Shown piece after piece: positions 52,297-61,599 of a stretch of DNA of 64,000 nt (its first letter is position 1; each line of letters opens with the position of its first letter). This DNA comes from Leadbetterella sp964423865 (GTDB lineage: Bacteria > Bacteroidota > Bacteroidia > Cytophagales > Spirosomataceae), in assembly GCA_964423865.1 (NCBI GenBank), contig CAYRGN010000010.1, positions 25,355 through 89,354 of the forward strand, in the 5' to 3' direction. The notes under the pieces were generated by a model, which saw only the letters and a program-made list of their open reading frames with translations, searched no databases and had not been told where the DNA came from. The translations under genes and the position numbers were made by a program.

Positions 52297-53064
52297 TTGG
52301 AAAAAGTAAGAGCCAAAAAGCACCTGGGCCAGCATTTTTTAAAAGATTTATCGGCTGCGCAGAAGATTACCGGTTTGTACCGGAGTGCCGGTCCCGTACT
52401 TGAAATAGGCCCCGGCATGGGGGTGCTGACCCAATATCTCATAGAAAGGAAGGAACTTGACCTCTTCCTGGTAGAGATCGATACAGAATCGGTAGCGTGG
52501 CTCCGGGAACATTACGGTTTTAACGAAACCAACCTGTTTGACGCCGATTTCCTGCAAGCAGACCTGAACGGCATTCTCGGACTACAGCCGGAAGAGAAGT
52601 TCGGAATTATTGGCAACTTTCCCTACAATATTTCTTCCCAGATCTTTTTCCGGGTGCTGGATTACAAAGACCAGGTAACCGAGGTAGTAGGCATGGTGCA
52701 GAAGGAAGTAGGGCAGCGGATTGCGTCGCCTCCGGGCAACAAAGATTACGGTATACTGAGCGTGCTGTTGCAGGCCTATTACGACATAGAATACGCATTT
52801 ACCGTTCCTCCCGGGGCGTTTGATCCGCCGCCGAAAGTAGATTCAGGCGTGATTCGCCTGGTTAGAAACCCGGAAAAAGTATTGAACTGCGACTTTAAAA
52901 AATTTAAGCTGGTGGTCAAAACAGCCTTTAATCAGCGCCGAAAGATGTTATCCAATGCCCTGAAACCCGTTTCCGGCCAGGCCGAATTCCCGTACGGGAA
53001 CAAGCGTGCCGAGCAATTGGATTATACGCAATTTGTGGAGATTACGAATGCCCTGTTTTCGTAG
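52297..53064 (+). CDS. rsmA: 16S rRNA (adenine1518/1519-N6)-dimethyltransferase
   Basis: Dimethylates two adjacent adenines near the 3' end of 16S rRNA during 30S assembly. The start chosen is TTG 52297 (MEKVRAKKHLGQHFLKD), giving 255 residues; an earlier TTG at 52264 lies inside the promoter. KKHLGQHFL is the family opening. SAM motif I is VLEIGPGMGVLTQYL, and the catalytic motif IV is GNFPYNIS in place of NLPY. SGVIRL and KTAFNQRRKMLSNALK close the family pattern. It is convergent with the quinone oxidoreductase gene, two bases away. Confidence 0.95.
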   Translation: MEKVRAKKHLGQHFLKDLSAAQKITGLYRSAGPVLEIGPGMGVLTQYLIERKELDLFLVEIDTESVAWLREHYGFNETNLFDADFLQADLNGILGLQPEEKFGIIGNFPYNISSQIFFRVLDYKDQVTEVVGMVQKEVGQRIASPPGNKDYGILSVLLQAYYDIEYAFTVPPGAFDPPPKVDSGVIRLVRNPEKVLNCDFKKFKLVVKTAFNQRRKMLSNALKPVSGQAEFPYGNKRAEQLDYTQFVEITNALFS

Positions 53065-53066
53065 AT

Positions 53067-54041
53067 TTATAACGCTACCACCACCCGACCCAGGGCTTTC
53101 CCTTCCAGCATTTGTAGGATCTCCGCCTCCAGCCCTTCCAGAGAAACGGTGCGGGTGATGGCTTCAAGGCCATCGGGTTTCCAGTCGGTAGCCAGTTTAT
53201 TCCACAGCAGTTTCTTCCAGAGTAGGGAAGACTCCGCTGAACCTATGCCGTATAAAGTGATACCCCGCAGAATAAAAGGGAAAACGGAAGTGCAGAACTC
53301 GGAAGCGGCGGCCATGCCGCAGAGAGCCACGGCACCTTCGGGGCGTATATGTTTGATCATGTTTTCGAGCGTCTGTCCGCCCACCGTATCTATTCCGCCT
53401 GAATACAGTCCTTTCAGAAGAGGTTTGGGCGAATTTTCCCAGGCATGTATCACCTCTCCCGCGCCGAGGGAAGCCAGGTAAGGTGCGGTTTCGGGTCTCC
53501 GGGAATACGCCACCGTTTCTATCCCCAGTTTTTTCAGGATAAGCAGGGCTACACTTCCTACCCCGCCGGTAGCGCCGCTGACCACCACCGGCTGACCACT
53601 GAGGTCGGCATGCAGGAGTTTATCTATGCTCATGGCAGCCGTAAGGCCCGCTGTGCCGAGCATCATGGCCTCTTGAAGATTCATGCCCCCGGGGAGGGGG
53701 AGGGCCCAGTAGGCCGGTACGGAAACGTACTCCGAAAATCCGCCTTTGGTGTTCATACCCAGGTCGTATCCGGTGACGATCACCTCATCGCCTTCCCTGA
53801 ATTCCGGGCTGGCCGACCGCACCACCACGCCCGCGGCGTCAATGCCCGGCGTATGGGGATAAAAACGGGAGATGCCCTTATTGCCGGAGGCAGAAAGGGC
53901 ATCTTTATAGTTCAGACTGGAGTAGGCTACTTTAATCAGGAGGTCATCGGCAGGAAGGTCGTCCAGTGCTACCCGTTCTATCTCACGGGTAGCCTCTCCG
54001 GAATCCGATAACCTGACCGACAAGCGCCTGAAAGTACTCAT
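53067..54041 (-). CDS. YhdH/YhfP family quinone oxidoreductase (acrylyl-CoA reductase-like)
   Basis: A 324-residue zinc-free medium-chain dehydrogenase/reductase. The N-terminal GroES-like domain has VAYSSLNYKDALSASGNKGISRFYPHTPGIDAAGVV, which is the mark of the YhdH/AcuI group; GYDLGMNTKGGFSEYVSVP is also specific. The NADPH-binding loop is VVVSGATGGVGSVALLIL. Members reduce acryloyl-CoA or quinones; which applies is unknown. Its start overlaps the stop of pyrG by four bases, so the two genes are translationally coupled. Confidence 0.92.
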   Translation of the reverse strand: MSTFRRLSVRLSDSGEATREIERVALDDLPADDLLIKVAYSSLNYKDALSASGNKGISRFYPHTPGIDAAGVVVRSASPEFREGDEVIVTGYDLGMNTKGGFSEYVSVPAYWALPLPGGMNLQEAMMLGTAGLTAAMSIDKLLHADLSGQPVVVSGATGGVGSVALLILKKLGIETVAYSRRPETAPYLASLGAGEVIHAWENSPKPLLKGLYSGGIDTVGGQTLENMIKHIRPEGAVALCGMAAASEFCTSVFPFILRGITLYGIGSAESSLLWKKLLWNKLATDWKPDGLEAITRTVSLEGLEAEILQMLEGKALGRVVVAL

Positions 54042-55669
54042 CCGTTTTTATGCTTTAAAGCCGCTTTAACAAAATTCACAAACAGGGGATGCGGGTTCAT
54101 AACTGTACTTTTCAGTTCGGGGTGAAACTGTACCCCTATAAAAAACGGGTGGGCTGGAAGCTCAATAATCTCTACCAGGTCGTTGTCTGGGTTGGTACCG
54201 CTCAACACCATGCCATTTTTCTGAAATTCTTCTTTGTAATCGTTGTTGAACTCCCAGCGGTGGCGGTGTCTCTCGCTGATCCGGCTCTTTCCGTAAATGC
54301 TTCGGGCCAGGGTTTTGTCTTGCACCTTGCAGGCATACGCCCCCAGACGCATGGTTCCGCCCTTGTTTTCTACGCCTTGCTGCTCGTGCATCAGGGCAAT
54401 CACCGGGTGGCCGGCATGGGTTTCCATTTCGGTAGAATGAGCGTCTTCCCATCCAATGACATTCCGGGCGTATTCAATCACCGCCATCTGCATGCCCAGG
54501 CATATTCCAAAGAAAGGAATGCCGTTTTCCCGAACGTGTTTTACGGTCGCGATTTTTCCTTCGATTCCCCGGTCTCCAAAGCCCGGCGCTACCAGCACCC
54601 CGTGCAGCCCGCCCAGCAATTCCTGCACATTGTCGCTGTTTACCTCTTCGGAATGGATCCATTTGAGGTTGACTTTGCATTTGTTCATGACACCCCCGTG
54701 AATGAATGCTTCCACAATAGATTTGTAGGCGTCTTTCAGTTCAATGTATTTACCTACCAGCCCTATATTGACTTCATGTTCCGGATTTTTCAATACCTTC
54801 AGGAAGCTGTTCCATTTCTTCATGTCGGAGTCGGTAGCATTGTAAATATCCAGCATGAACAAAGCCCGCTGATCCAGTTTTTCCTGGGCCATAAACACGG
54901 GTACTTCATAGATAGAGTCGGCATCGATAGATTCAATGACAGACGGAAGTTCCACATTACAGAACAGGGCGATCTTCTTCCGGATCTCCAGGGGAAGCGG
55001 GTGTTCGGTACGGCAGACAATGATGTCGGGCTGAATACCCGACTCCTGCAGCATCTTAACCGAGTGTTGGGTAGGTTTGGTTTTCAGTTCCCCGGCCGAT
55101 TTCAGGTAGGGCACCAGCGTGAGGTGAATGGTGAGCATGTTGTGTTCCCCAAGTTCCCACTTTAACTGGCGTACGGCTTCGAGGAAAGGCAGAGATTCAA
55201 TGTCGCCCACACACCCCCCGATTTCCGTCAGGATGATATCGTATTCTCCCGAGTCTCCCAGCAGGCGGATATGCCGCTTGATTTCGTCGGTAATGTGCGG
55301 AATAACCTGTACGGTCTTTCCCAGGAAATCCCCTTTGCGTTCCCGGGTAAGGATATTGTAGTAAATTCTTCCCGTGGTAACATTATTGGCCTGTGAAGTA
55401 GGAATGTTCAGAAAGCGCTCGTAATGACCGAGGTCGAGGTCGGTTTCCGCCCCGTCTTCCGTTACGTAGCATTCCCCGTGTTCGTACGGATTAAGCGTGC
55501 CGGGGTCTACGTTCAGGTAGGGGTCCAGCTTTTGAATGGTAACAGAAAATCCGCGTGATTGGAGAAGTTTGGCTAGTGATGAAGCGATGATACCTTTGCC
55601 CAGTGAGGAGGCTACTCCCCCCGTGACAAAAATGTACTTTGGCTTTCTTTTTTTCCCGCTCAATGGCAT
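54038..55669 (-). CDS. pyrG: CTP synthase
   Basis: Makes CTP from UTP, ATP and glutamine. The 543-residue protein has the N-terminal amidoligase domain, starting KYIFVTGGVASSLGKGIIAS (P-loop) with DPYLNVDPGTLNPYEHGECYV and EIGGCVGDIESLPFLEA, and the C-terminal glutamine amidotransferase domain with nucleophile Cys390 in FFGICLGMQMAVIEY and the His/Glu pair in FHPELKST. Full length. The ATG is at 55669, with a TACCTTTG element upstream. Confidence 0.98.
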   Translation of the reverse strand: MPLSGKKRKPKYIFVTGGVASSLGKGIIASSLAKLLQSRGFSVTIQKLDPYLNVDPGTLNPYEHGECYVTEDGAETDLDLGHYERFLNIPTSQANNVTTGRIYYNILTRERKGDFLGKTVQVIPHITDEIKRHIRLLGDSGEYDIILTEIGGCVGDIESLPFLEAVRQLKWELGEHNMLTIHLTLVPYLKSAGELKTKPTQHSVKMLQESGIQPDIIVCRTEHPLPLEIRKKIALFCNVELPSVIESIDADSIYEVPVFMAQEKLDQRALFMLDIYNATDSDMKKWNSFLKVLKNPEHEVNIGLVGKYIELKDAYKSIVEAFIHGGVMNKCKVNLKWIHSEEVNSDNVQELLGGLHGVLVAPGFGDRGIEGKIATVKHVRENGIPFFGICLGMQMAVIEYARNVIGWEDAHSTEMETHAGHPVIALMHEQQGVENKGGTMRLGAYACKVQDKTLARSIYGKSRISERHRHRWEFNNDYKEEFQKNGMVLSGTNPDNDLVEIIELPAHPFFIGVQFHPELKSTVMNPHPLFVNFVKAALKHKNG

Positions 55670-55694
55670 ATCGATAATGATTGATTACGGGATA

Positions 55695-55702
55695 CAAAGG
55701 TA
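55695..55702 (-). promoter_or_regulatory. Probable pyrG promoter -7 element
   Basis: TACCTTTG on the minus strand, 26 bases upstream of the pyrG ATG. A TTG (complement of 55726-55728) lies 23 bases further upstream. Confidence 0.55.
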
Positions 55703-55837
55703 GCACTTTTTTTCTGCATTGGAAGCAAGTTTATGATTCAAAAAAAAGGGGACATTCTATACTGCCTGTTAAGCCCCTGGTTTGTAACATTTTATTGTGT
55801 TTAACATTTTTTAACGTGTTTTGGGGTAACATGTTTC

Positions 55838-55845
55838 TATATTTG
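55838..55845 (+). promoter_or_regulatory. Probable promoter -7 element of the OmpA-family gene
   Basis: TATATTTG, exact to TAnnTTTG, 83 bases before the ATG at 55928. A TTG at 55821 is only 14 bases away, shorter than usual. Confidence 0.45.
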
Positions 55846-55927
55846 ACCGTTAAACCAGTAAGAATGAGGATGTACATCTCCGGGAACCTGAAACCCGGGG
55901 CCGTACCCCTGGACTAAATTTATACCT

Positions 55928-57190
55928 ATGCGAACTTTACAGCTTATCACCCTCTTTTTTCTCGGGAGCCTGTCCGTTCCGGCCCAGGTGACTCCCAACC
56001 CTTCCATTGAAAGAAAGTCGGCTCAAAATGTATTCATCAACAAAATCGAGATTACTTCGGAGTATACGGTTTTTCACATGCAGTTTTACGATAAGTCGGA
56101 AGAGGACGATTTCGACCGGTTTATGAAGGAAAATCCCGAGATTGGCCGTCGTCTGAAAGATATGGGACTGAACCGGCAGCAGGCGCTTCAGCTGTTCAGG
56201 GAAAGATTGGGTGGTGGACAAACCATCAGTTTTCAGCGAGGATCTCAGGTGGTGTTGTCCGATGGCCAACGGTTTAAGTTTATCAAAGCGGTGAATATCC
56301 CGGTGTCGCCCGAAAGAAAAGAGGTAGAAGCTGGTAAAAAGTATTTTTTCAAAGTGTATTTTGAAAAAATTCCACCAGGATACGAAAAAATTGACCTGAT
56401 TGAGTACGATGCCGACGCGGAAGGAACTTTTCAGTATTGGAATTTTAACGGAATCCGGATCCATAATCCGAAAGACAGGAAGCCCGTTACCGAGACACCC
56501 GTGGAAGAGTTTCCCCTTAAAGCAGAGGATTTCAGGATTTATGGCCGTATTCTGAACGCGGCCACGGGTGAACCCATTAACGCGAAAATTGTATGTGCGG
56601 CACAAAATGCCGAGATCGACTCCCTTCAGACTTCGCGTACGGGAAAATATGAATTCCTGGTCAACGACGAAGAGATCCGTTTCCGGGTTTCTGCACCGGG
56701 ATATGAAGACCTGGAAGAGTCGCTCAACCTGAAGCTTTTCCTGAAGGCGGGTAGCTTTGAAAAGGATATTTATGTAGAACCTCTCCAGGAAACAGCGGTT
56801 CAGGCAGAAGCGCCTTCTCCTTCTGTAGGGGAGCAACTTAACGAAGAGGCCACGGCTTTTAAGCTCGACAAAGTGTATTTCAACCTGGGCGAGGCCATCG
56901 TACTGAGAGAATCGTACGAACAGCTGGATAAGCTGGCCGCCTACCTGAAGGAGAACCCCGGTTTGATCATCCAGGTAGAAGGCCATACCGATAATCGGGG
57001 CGATTCTACCGCCAACCGAAAATTATCACTGGACCGGGCATTCAATGTACGGAAATACCTGATTGACAAAGGAGTGGAAGGAAAACGGATCCGCTTCACG
57101 GGATACGGCAGCTCACGGCCCGTGTCTCCTAACGACACAGAAGAAAACCGCAGCCTTAACCGCCGCGTGGAATACAAAATAGTGAGGTAA
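55928..57190 (+). CDS. OmpA-family protein with carboxypeptidase-like regulatory domain
   Basis: A 420-residue envelope protein. Residues 1-20 are a signal peptide (MRTLQLITLFFLGSLSVPAQ). The first 180 residues are a beta-rich domain of unknown family. A carboxypeptidase-regulatory-like (transthyretin-fold) domain spans about 200-280: FRIYGRILNAATGEPINAKIV, RTGKYEFLVNDEEIRFRVSAPGYED. The C-terminal OmpA domain (310-420) binds peptidoglycan, with FNLGEAIVLRESYEQLDKLAAYL, VEGHTDNRGDSTANRKLSLDRA and RRVEYKI. It should tie the outer membrane to the cell wall. Such proteins are common in Bacteroidota and are sometimes linked to gliding or secretion. Confidence 0.92.
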   Translation: MRTLQLITLFFLGSLSVPAQVTPNPSIERKSAQNVFINKIEITSEYTVFHMQFYDKSEEDDFDRFMKENPEIGRRLKDMGLNRQQALQLFRERLGGGQTISFQRGSQVVLSDGQRFKFIKAVNIPVSPERKEVEAGKKYFFKVYFEKIPPGYEKIDLIEYDADAEGTFQYWNFNGIRIHNPKDRKPVTETPVEEFPLKAEDFRIYGRILNAATGEPINAKIVCAAQNAEIDSLQTSRTGKYEFLVNDEEIRFRVSAPGYEDLEESLNLKLFLKAGSFEKDIYVEPLQETAVQAEAPSPSVGEQLNEEATAFKLDKVYFNLGEAIVLRESYEQLDKLAAYLKENPGLIIQVEGHTDNRGDSTANRKLSLDRAFNVRKYLIDKGVEGKRIRFTGYGSSRPVSPNDTEENRSLNRRVEYKIVR

Positions 57191-57193
57191 TTG

Positions 57194-57270
57194 TTAATTT
57201 TTAATGGTTAATGGTTAATGATGGATTGTCCATTTCATTAACCATTAACCATTGATCATTAACCATTAAT
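57194..57270. repeat. Inverted pair of TTAATGG heptamer arrays between convergent genes
   Basis: TTAATTT, TTAATGG, TTAATGG, TTAATGA (57194-57221); a 14-base core; CATTAAC, CATTAAC, CATTGAT, CATTAAC, CATTAAT (57236-57270) in the opposite sense. It fills the whole space between the stops of the OmpA-family and M14 genes, so it may terminate transcription from both sides. Confidence 0.88.
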
Positions 57271-57273
57271 TTC

Positions 57274-59799
57274 TTACTCTCCGAATCTTCCGCCGCCGAT
57301 GCTCTTACCGAAGAAAATGGCATTGAGAAACAGTTTGTTCGTGCCGTACCAGAAAGCCCGGAAATTCGGATTGTCGGTAAAGCTGATCACCTGTCCCCCG
57401 CCTACGCGCTGGGCCACCACCGCCGGGCTTCTCCGGATACGTTCCAGGTTTTTGGGATGCACATATCCTGCCATCAATGGATTCTCCGTAAACATCACCG
57501 GAGTATTAAAGGCGTTTTGAGTGTCTTCAAAAACGGTATTGTTGACCTTGAATAGAGGCAGATAGAGCTGTTTGTAACCGTAGCACAGGGGGTGACTGAT
57601 GTCGATCTGGGTTTCAAATATAGTGCCGGCGGTAGACATGGCCCCGTTAATGGTACTCTGATCCGCATAGGGTAGTTTTTTGCCGCGGGTGTCGGCTGCT
57701 ACGCCCGGTTTAAAGGTAGCTGAACCAATTTTGTTGCGGGCGGCCCAGGTAGCGCCTTCTCCTAAGGCAATGAGCGTACCCCCGCTTTCTACGTACGCTT
57801 TGATTCTTTCGGCGGAAAGCTCTCCATATCGTCCGTTATTCAGCACAATATGGCTGTATTTGGCCAGGTTCATGCGGTTCACCTGGGTGATGTCAGAAAA
57901 GGTAAGGGGCAGGTTTACCCGGGTATCGAGGAGGTGCCAGACTTCGCCGGCATCGTTGGCGTCAACGCCGTCGCCGGTGATCATCAGCACCTGGGGTTTC
58001 TGCATCATCCTGAATTTTTCACTTCCCAGGTTAATGCCTTTGGTGGTCAGGCCGGTCGACTGCCCGTAGAAGGTGATGCCGTCGCGGGCGGCCAGACTTT
58101 CCAGCAGGGGGCGAACGTTGTTTCCAAGTACCTGCACCGTGCCGTAACTAAATTCCTTCTCCTTCCCGTTGATCACCACCGTAAACGGTTCTGATGCGTA
58201 TTTGAGGGTGTAGCCGTGAGAGAGCAATTCGTACGTAGCCCGGGAAGCGAAGTAGCTGTCCCACTCGTACAGGTAACCTGCGGTGCCGTCACCCACCACT
58301 TTTCCGGCGGGGAAGGGATTATCCTCCACCTTCCGGCCCAGGGATACCGCACCTTTTATTTCGGCGTACGGCACGTTCATGCACAGCGGGGTGGTCCAGG
58401 CCGAAACATCGTAAAAGGCGCTGTCCTGGAATGTAGTTCTTTTTTCAAACATAGACGTAATCAGGCGATGCTGGGCCTGATCCATGGGTACCACATAGCT
58501 GTCTTCTTCCCGGAAATCGATGCCGTTTATCTTTCCGGCTTTGTTGATCCGGTACACTTCTATCTGGTTTCTTTTCAGCATATTCACCATTTCCCAGGTA
58601 CTTACAGGGTCATGGGCGCTGCCGAAAACGTAGGCTTTGACATCGCCCGAGGCTTTTTGTCCGTAGAAATCCCTTTGGTGGGCCAGCAGCTCCTCTCTCA
58701 TTTCTTTACCGGCCTGAAGGGTAGATAGGGTGGTCACAAACTGGTTTCGGATGGTGAACGGAAAACTGAGAAGGCCGTTTACACTTTCCTGTAAATGTCC
58801 GCGGGAAGAAGCCTGTTCAAAGAGGATACCAATGGAGCCGTTGACATCGGGCAGGGTAGAGCCTTTTCCGTAATAAAAATCGTCGTAATTCTCTTTGGTA
58901 TAGTAGGCTGAACCTATTTTATCAAGGGCTTTGGCATGGTAAGTGCCTATTTTGGAAGTCAGGTCGATATTGCTTTGCGGGGTGAGCGGGTGGGTTCTCG
59001 ACGGGATACCGGGCTGGAAGAAAAAGGTGGAATTGGTTCCCATTTCGTGGTGATCTGTGAGAATATTGGGCCTCCAGTCGTAGAACTTTACCAGCCTTCC
59101 CCGGCTTTCCGGAAGCTGTTGATAGAGCCAGTCGCGGTTCAGGTCGAACCAGTAATGGTTGGTGCGGCCTCCGGGCCAGGTTTCCCTGAACTCCCGGCTG
59201 TTGCCGTCAGAAACCAGGGTCTCGCTTTTGTTGCTGTTTACCCAGGTAGAAAACCGGGTGGCGCCGTCGGGATTCAGGCAGGGGTCTACCAGAATCACCG
59301 CGTCTTTCAGGAGAGCGTCTATTTCCGCTCCCTGGGCTGCGGCGAGGTGATAACCCGCCAGGAGGGAGGCATTGATGGCGCTGGCCTCATTGCCATGCAC
59401 CGAATAGCCCATCCAGATGACCACCGGCATGTCTTTGATTTTGAGTGCTTTGGAAAGGACGGGGTCGGTGAGTTTTCTATGTTCCGTTTTGATATCTTCC
59501 AGGCGCGACAGGTTGGCGGGGGAAGTGAAAGTGACCAGCAGCAGCTCCCGTTTTTCGTAGCTATGGCCGTAGGTTTCCACCTTCATGCGGTCGGAATGCC
59601 GTGCCAGTTCCCGAAAATAGGCGTTGACCTCGTAGGGCGTGGCATGCCGTTCCCCCACTTCGTAGCCCAGGAAATCTTGGGGGGTGGGAATCTTCGGATT
59701 ATACGTTTGTCCGGCAGGCAGGTAGTAGTCCAGCGTGACCTGGGCTATGCCGGCCATTTGAATGCAGATCAAAAATAAGGATAAGAAAAAACGCTTCAT
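57274..59799 (-). CDS. Exported M14 family zinc carboxypeptidase
   Basis: An 841-residue metallopeptidase. The start at 59799 gives a 20-residue signal peptide, MKRFFLSLFLICIQMAGIAQ; the longer frame to 59880 puts 27 residues before it. The M14 domain occupies about 45-330: GYSVHGNEASAINASLL carries the HxxE zinc ligands, DPCLNPDGATRFSTWVNSN and WFDLNRDWLYQQLPESRG the substrate Arg region, TDHHEMGTNSTFF the third His, and GILFEQASSRG the catalytic Glu. The second half is a beta-rich and Rossmann-like domain (LMITGDGVDANDAGEVWHLLD) that is known in this subgroup as a glutamine amidotransferase-like fold without a nucleophile. Probably periplasmic peptide breakdown. Confidence 0.92.
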   Translation of the reverse strand: MKRFFLSLFLICIQMAGIAQVTLDYYLPAGQTYNPKIPTPQDFLGYEVGERHATPYEVNAYFRELARHSDRMKVETYGHSYEKRELLLVTFTSPANLSRLEDIKTEHRKLTDPVLSKALKIKDMPVVIWMGYSVHGNEASAINASLLAGYHLAAAQGAEIDALLKDAVILVDPCLNPDGATRFSTWVNSNKSETLVSDGNSREFRETWPGGRTNHYWFDLNRDWLYQQLPESRGRLVKFYDWRPNILTDHHEMGTNSTFFFQPGIPSRTHPLTPQSNIDLTSKIGTYHAKALDKIGSAYYTKENYDDFYYGKGSTLPDVNGSIGILFEQASSRGHLQESVNGLLSFPFTIRNQFVTTLSTLQAGKEMREELLAHQRDFYGQKASGDVKAYVFGSAHDPVSTWEMVNMLKRNQIEVYRINKAGKINGIDFREEDSYVVPMDQAQHRLITSMFEKRTTFQDSAFYDVSAWTTPLCMNVPYAEIKGAVSLGRKVEDNPFPAGKVVGDGTAGYLYEWDSYFASRATYELLSHGYTLKYASEPFTVVINGKEKEFSYGTVQVLGNNVRPLLESLAARDGITFYGQSTGLTTKGINLGSEKFRMMQKPQVLMITGDGVDANDAGEVWHLLDTRVNLPLTFSDITQVNRMNLAKYSHIVLNNGRYGELSAERIKAYVESGGTLIALGEGATWAARNKIGSATFKPGVAADTRGKKLPYADQSTINGAMSTAGTIFETQIDISHPLCYGYKQLYLPLFKVNNTVFEDTQNAFNTPVMFTENPLMAGYVHPKNLERIRRSPAVVAQRVGGGQVISFTDNPNFRAFWYGTNKLFLNAIFFGKSIGGGRFGE

Positions 59800-59896
59800 A
59801 GGATTAGGTTTGCTAATTAATAAGGTGAAAAGATAGAGAAAGATCTGCAATGGAACAAAAAGACGTAGACCATTGGCCAAATTTAATCGCCGTGCG

Positions 59897-59924
59897 TCTC
59901 TAACCTCTAATATCTAACCTCAAA
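59897..59924. repeat. Heptamer array, TCTCTAA (inverted TTAGAGA) family, 4 units
   Basis: TCTCTAA, CCTCTAA, TATCTAA, CCTCAAA upstream of the M14 gene. Same family as 291-325, opposite orientation. Confidence 0.7.
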
Positions 59925-59977
59925 CGCCTCAGCCGTTCCACGCACATATCCCTTTTCAAAATAGCATTTAAAAAGCA

Positions 59978-59985
59978 TATATTTG
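59978..59985 (+). promoter_or_regulatory. Probable mqo promoter -7 element
   Basis: TATATTTG, exact to TAnnTTTG, 92 bases before the ATG of mqo. No TTG at the usual distance. Confidence 0.4.
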
Positions 59986-60076
59986 ACTTTTATTTGGCGG
60001 GAGCCACGATAATTCGGCTAATTGGAATGTTTCTCAATAGGGGTGATTATTTTTACAGGAGAAAACGAACGACTCA

Positions 60077-61591
60077 ATGGCAGCTTCAAAACAAATCGTA
60101 CACTCGGATGTGGTGCTGATCGGCGCAGGCATCATGAGTTCAACACTGGCCTCCATCCTAAAGGAACTGAATCCGGATATTTCCATTCACATTCTTGAGC
60201 GTCTCGATGCCCCTGCGGCGGAGAGTTCTGACGCGTGGAATAATGCGGGTACCGGGCACAGCGCCCTATGCGAACTGAACTATACGCCTCAGAAAGAAGA
60301 CGGAAGTGTGGATTGCAGCAAGGCGGTGAGAATATTTGAACAGTTTGAGATTTCCAAACAATATTGGGCGTACCTGGTGAAACAAGGACTGGTAGATGCG
60401 CCAGAAGATTTTATCCATACCATACCCCACATGAGTTTTGTGTTCGGTGAAAAGAACACGGAATTCCTGAAAAAGCGTTATGAAACCCTGCAGCAATACC
60501 GGTTTTTCCAGGGAATGAAGTTTACCGATGACCCGGAGAAGATCAGGGAGTGGGCTCCGCTCATTATGGAGGGGCGTGACTCTGCGGAGCCGGTGGCGGC
60601 TACCCGGGCAGAGTGGGGTACGGATGTGAACTTCGGTACGCTCACCCGGAAAATGCTGAAATACCTCATGTTTGAGAAAAATGTAACGGTTAAACTGGCC
60701 CACGAAGTAAAAGATCTTACCCGAATGGATGATGGGAAATGGAAAGTGGTGGCGAAAAACCTGACCACGAACGTGAAAACCGAATTTCATACGGGTTTTG
60801 TGTTCATCGGCGCGGGCGGAGGCTCTTTGCCCTTGCTGGAAAAGTCGGACATTCCGGAAGGAAAGGCCTACGGCGGCTTCCCGGTGGGCGGGCAATGGTT
60901 GAGATGTACAAATAAGGAAGTGATCAGGCGCCACGACGCCAAGGTGTACGGGAAAGCAGCTGTGGGCGCCCCGCCCATGTCGGTGCCTCACCTGGATACC
61001 CGTTTTATCGATGGGGAAAGGGCGTTGCTGTTTGGCCCTTACGCCGGCTTTTCCACCCGTTTCTTAAAGAACGGCTCTTTACTGGACCTTCCCGGTTCTA
61101 TCAATACCCACAATATTTTGCCGATGATCAGGGTAGGGTTGGATAACATGGACCTGACCAAGTACCTGATCAACCAGGTGAGCCAATCTCAGGATGAAAA
61201 AGTAGAAGCCCTGAGAGAATATCTGCCCTATGTGAAGTCGGAAGACTGGGAGCTGGAAGTGGCCGGACAAAGGGTACAGGTGATCAAAAAAGACAAAAAA
61301 GAAGGGGGCGTACTGGAATTCGGCACAGAGATTGTCAATGCGGCAGACGGCAGTATGGCCGCGCTTCTAGGGGCTTCTCCCGGCGCCTCTACCGCGGTGG
61401 CCATCATGCTGGAGCTGCTGTCGCGCTGCTTCCCGGATAAAATAGAAGCCTGGAAACCCCGCCTCCAGGAGATGATTCCTTCCTATGGAAAATCCCTGTT
61501 GGAAGATACGGATCTTTTCCGGGAAGGACATCTTGAATCGTCTGGACTGCTGGGTATAGAATCTGCTCCGGTAGAGAAAATGGTGGGGTAA
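60077..61591 (+). CDS. mqo: Malate:quinone oxidoreductase
   Basis: Membrane-associated FAD enzyme that oxidises malate to oxaloacetate and passes electrons to quinone, a TCA-cycle step that feeds the respiratory chain. The 504-residue protein has the FAD-binding DVVLIGAGIMSSTLASIL at residues 11-28, ERLDAPAAESSDAWNNAGTGHSALCELNYTP, which is the mark of MQO, and YLVKQGLVDAPEDFIHTIPHMSFVFG. GGGSLPLLEKSDIPEGKAYGGFPVGGQWL and LFGPYAGFSTRFLKNGS complete the family pattern. Full length. It ends nine bases before the end of the convergent gene. Confidence 0.97.
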   Translation: MAASKQIVHSDVVLIGAGIMSSTLASILKELNPDISIHILERLDAPAAESSDAWNNAGTGHSALCELNYTPQKEDGSVDCSKAVRIFEQFEISKQYWAYLVKQGLVDAPEDFIHTIPHMSFVFGEKNTEFLKKRYETLQQYRFFQGMKFTDDPEKIREWAPLIMEGRDSAEPVAATRAEWGTDVNFGTLTRKMLKYLMFEKNVTVKLAHEVKDLTRMDDGKWKVVAKNLTTNVKTEFHTGFVFIGAGGGSLPLLEKSDIPEGKAYGGFPVGGQWLRCTNKEVIRRHDAKVYGKAAVGAPPMSVPHLDTRFIDGERALLFGPYAGFSTRFLKNGSLLDLPGSINTHNILPMIRVGLDNMDLTKYLINQVSQSQDEKVEALREYLPYVKSEDWELEVAGQRVQVIKKDKKEGGVLEFGTEIVNAADGSMAALLGASPGASTAVAIMLELLSRCFPDKIEAWKPRLQEMIPSYGKSLLEDTDLFREGHLESSGLLGIESAPVEKMVG

Positions 61592-61599
61592 CCTCCCTG

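Noticed and set aside
55681..55917. Plus-strand frame of 78 codons before the OmpA-family gene
   Set aside because: It crosses two promoter elements and has no protein-like character.
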